This document shows positions 62,283 to 64,000 of a stretch of 64,000 nucleotides of DNA, in pieces. The stretch comes from Mycolicibacterium rhodesiae JS60. GTDB lineage: Bacteria > Actinomycetota > Actinomycetes > Mycobacteriales > Mycobacteriaceae. The notes beneath the pieces are model-generated. The model saw only the letters and a list, made by a program, of their open reading frames with translations, made no database searches and was not told the DNA's origin. The position numbers were made by a program, and so were the translations under genes. How positions within the stretch are numbered: position 1 is the stretch's first letter; each line of letters begins with the position of its first letter. The stretch lies in the NCBI GenBank assembly GCA_000230935.2, contig AGIQ01000004.1:62001-126000 (forward strand), written 5' to 3'.

Positions 62283-63372
62283 TGTACTGACCACGGACGT
62301 TGGTGACGGCGTGGCGTGGTGACATGACGAAGACCTCCGAGTGAAGTGCGAGCTGTCTAGGAAAGCACTCACACACCGGAGGTCTTCGTGTCCCACCGTA
62401 ATGCCCCATTGTCGGAGCTGGGTCGTCTGCGTTTGGCGCGTTGTGTTGTCGAAGATGGCTGGACACTGCGGCGGGCAGCTGAACGTTTCCAGGTTGCGAC
62501 CACGACGGCGGCCCGGTGGGCTGGCCGCTATCGCACGATGGGAGCCGCAGGCATGGCCGACCGCAGCTCACGGCCTCATCACAGCCCCAACCGGACTCCG
62601 ACGCGTACTGAGCGGCGCATCATCAAAGTCCGCGTTCTGCGCCGGTGGGGACCTGCACGCATCGGCTATCTGCTTGGCCTGCATCCCTCGACCGTGCATC
62701 GGGTGCTGACGCGTTACGGGATGGCGCGGCTGCGCTGGCTGGACCGCCCTACCGGGCGAGTGATCCGACGTATCGACTCAGCGCGGCCCGGAGATCTAGT
62801 GCATGTCGATGTCAAAAAGCTGGGCAAGATCCCCGCCGGCGGAGGGTGGCGAATGCTGGGGCGCACCGTCGGTAACCGCAACGCCTGGGCAGACAAAAGC
62901 TCGGGAACATTCAACGCCTATCACCAACCTGTTCGCGGCTATCACTTTCTACATACCGCCATCGACGGACACTCCCGGCTGGCCTACAGCGAGATACTCG
63001 ACGATGAGCGCAAAGACACCGCGGCAGGCTTTTGGCTACGCGCAAACGCCTGGTTCCTCCAGTGCGGTTTCACGGTGCGAAATGTGTTGACCGACAACGG
63101 AGCCTGTTACCGGTCGACGCCCTTTGCCCAAGCGTTGGGCGAGATAGGGCACCGCCGCACACGCCCCTACCGGCCCCAGACCAATGGCAAGGTCGAAAGA
63201 TTTCATCGCACCCTGGCTGACGAGTGGGCCTACGCACGGCTCTACCGCAGCGATGCCGAACGCTGCGCAGCGTTCACCACCTGGCTGCACACCTACAATT
63301 GCCACCGCGGCCACACCGCACTCGGCGGCCAACCACCCGCCAGCCGCGTACCTAACCTCTCAGGTCAGTACA
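62283..63372 (+). mobile_element. IS481-family insertion sequence (1090 bp), apparently intact
   Basis: Ends are TGTACTGACC (62283-62292) and its inverse GGTCAGTACA (63363-63372), with weaker matching for about 21 bp. It contains one complete transposase gene. The clean duplication and intact gene suggest recent insertion. Confidence 0.92.
62327..62389 (+). promoter_or_regulatory. Stem-loop over the transposase ribosome binding site
   Basis: ACGAAGACCTCCG (62327-62339) and CGGAGGTCTTCGT (62377-62389) are perfectly complementary over 13 bp with a 37-nt loop. The right arm contains GGAGG and runs into the GTG start at 62388. Transcripts entering from outside would fold and hide the ribosome binding site, which would limit transposase made by read-through. 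Confidence 0.65.
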
Positions 63373-63377
63373 TCTAG
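62388..63377 (+). CDS. IS481 family transposase
   Basis: 329 residues from GTG 62388. N-terminal helix-turn-helix (LARCVVEDGWTLRRAAERFQVATTTAARWAGRY), then the rve integrase core with DDE residues: Asp in DLVHVDVKKLG, Asp in NVLTDNGACYRS and Glu in NGKVERFHRTLADEW. The last codon spans the right IS end and the stop TAG (63375-63377) is supplied by the target duplication, as known for IS481 inserting at NCTAGN. Confidence 0.96.
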   Translation: MSHRNAPLSELGRLRLARCVVEDGWTLRRAAERFQVATTTAARWAGRYRTMGAAGMADRSSRPHHSPNRTPTRTERRIIKVRVLRRWGPARIGYLLGLHPSTVHRVLTRYGMARLRWLDRPTGRVIRRIDSARPGDLVHVDVKKLGKIPAGGGWRMLGRTVGNRNAWADKSSGTFNAYHQPVRGYHFLHTAIDGHSRLAYSEILDDERKDTAAGFWLRANAWFLQCGFTVRNVLTDNGACYRSTPFAQALGEIGHRRTRPYRPQTNGKVERFHRTLADEWAYARLYRSDAERCAAFTTWLHTYNCHRGHTALGGQPPASRVPNLSGQYI

Positions 63378-64000
63378 CGGTCGGCCAGGATCACGTCGGC
63401 CGCCCGCCACGCCATCGCCATCACGGGTCCGTTGAGGTTGCCCGACACCATCGTCGGCATCACCGAACAATCCATGACCCGCAGGTTGTCCACCCCGCGC
63501 ACCCGCAGGCTCGCATCGACCACGTCGTTCGAGTCGGGCCCCATCGCGCAGGTGCCCACCGCGTGGTAACCGCAATAGCCCTGATCGAGAGCCGAGTCCA
63601 CGATCTGGTCGTCGGTCATGACACCGGGGCCGGGTCGGGTCTCTTCGACGAGTTCGTCGGCGATAGGGGACTGGGAGAACACCTCTCGGATCGTGCGTGT
63701 CAAGGCTGCCAACACCTTCCGATCGTGTTCGGTGGCGAAGAAGTTCGGGTCGATGTCCAGCGGCGCCTCGGGGTCGCGGGACGTAATGGCGACCTGCCCC
63801 TCGCTGTCCGGTCGCAGCACGTACCCGATCGCCTGGATGCCCGGCAGCCGTTCGACGCCGAGATCCTTGCCCGGCTCGAAAGGAGTCGCCGAGAACGGCG
63901 CCATCAACAACTGAGCGTCCGGTCGGGACAACTCGGGCGAGGTCTTGAAGAACCCCACCACGTCGTAGGCCGACGTGGACATCGGGCCCTTGTGGGTGGC
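63374..64000 (-). CDS. GMC family oxidoreductase (5' truncated by window end)
   Basis: Only the C-terminal about 208 residues are in the window; the frame is open through position 64000 (ATHKGPMSTSAYDVVGFF). The GMC C-terminal signature is present: GYHAVGTCAMG with the active-site His, and VSGNLNGPVMAMAWRAAD with the second conserved Asn and FAD contact. GMC enzymes are FAD-dependent alcohol or sterol oxidases/dehydrogenases. It converges with the SDR; before IS insertion the two genes shared a CTAG for both stops. Confidence 0.9.
   Translation of the reverse strand, partial: ATHKGPMSTSAYDVVGFFKTSPELSRPDAQLLMAPFSATPFEPGKDLGVERLPGIQAIGYVLRPDSEGQVAITSRDPEAPLDIDPNFFATEHDRKVLAALTRTIREVFSQSPIADELVEETRPGPGVMTDDQIVDSALDQGYCGYHAVGTCAMGPDSNDVVDASLRVRGVDNLRVMDCSVMPTMVSGNLNGPVMAMAWRAADVILADR

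Larger units (their letters stand above)
62277..63378. repeat. 6-bp target site duplication TCTAGC flanking the IS element
   Basis: TCTAGC occurs at 62277-62282 and 63373-63378, immediately outside the inverted repeats. It fits the NCTAGN target known for IS481. The CTAG core provides the stop codon of the SDR on the left, of the transposase on the right and of the GMC gene on the minus strand. Confidence 0.9.

Overview
The window looks like a chromosomal segment of a Mycobacterium-type actinomycete (Mycolicibacterium or close relative). It is GC-rich, uses many GTG starts with 4-nt stop/start overlaps, and holds the conserved block thrS - HIT hydrolase - pgsA - patA - pimA - Nudix, which has the same order as M. 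tuberculosis Rv2614c-Rv2609c. It also holds a complete YrbEAB-MceABCDEF lipid importer. I saw no rRNA, tRNA or CRISPR array.

Layout. Positions 1-3123: the 3' part of a dihydrodipicolinate-reductase-like oxidoreductase, a TetR regulator and a membrane-anchored Thr-rich protein. Positions 3134-6160 (minus): four genes coupled by ATGA overlaps (glycosyltransferase 2, acyl-CoA-dehydrogenase-like, PIG-L deacetylase, NodS-like methyltransferase), which look like a small uncharacterised biosynthetic operon. Positions 6208-8719: a GAF-ANTAR antiterminator, a DUF1990 protein behind a 42-bp duplicated repeat, a PaaI-like thioesterase and a small membrane protein. Positions 8782-15201: thrS and the phosphatidylinositol mannoside genes, transcribed as one overlapping run.

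From 15212 to the right edge the window is a catabolic lipid island. It contains six full-size acyl-CoA dehydrogenases (several in adjacent pairs that suggest heteromers), four crotonases with non-canonical active sites, two family III CoA-transferases, a thiolase and a thiolase-like/DUF35 pair. It also contains three amidohydrolase-2 proteins, SDRs, MaoC and hotdog proteins, two P450s with a 3Fe-4S ferredoxin, three AMP-forming ligase-type genes, an alpha/beta hydrolase and a GMC oxidoreductase. A complete mce operon (50397 to 41192, minus) sits in the middle. Five local regulators (three TetR, two FadR-type GntR) are spread through the island, several next to AT-rich palindromes. One 20-bp sequence occurs identically upstream of the DUF35/thiolase operon and in the long non-coding region upstream of mce.

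Working model (inference): the Mce complex imports a hydrophobic, probably cyclic substrate. P450s, a mycofactocin-type SDR and the GMC enzyme oxidise it, the ligases activate it, and the acyl-CoA dehydrogenases, crotonases, CoA-transferases and thiolases shorten or open it. No classical cholesterol (kstR/kstR2 motif, hsaC, kstD) signature was recognised, so the substrate is open. An IS481-family element (62283-63372) has inserted exactly at the shared stop codons of two convergent genes near the right end without damaging either.
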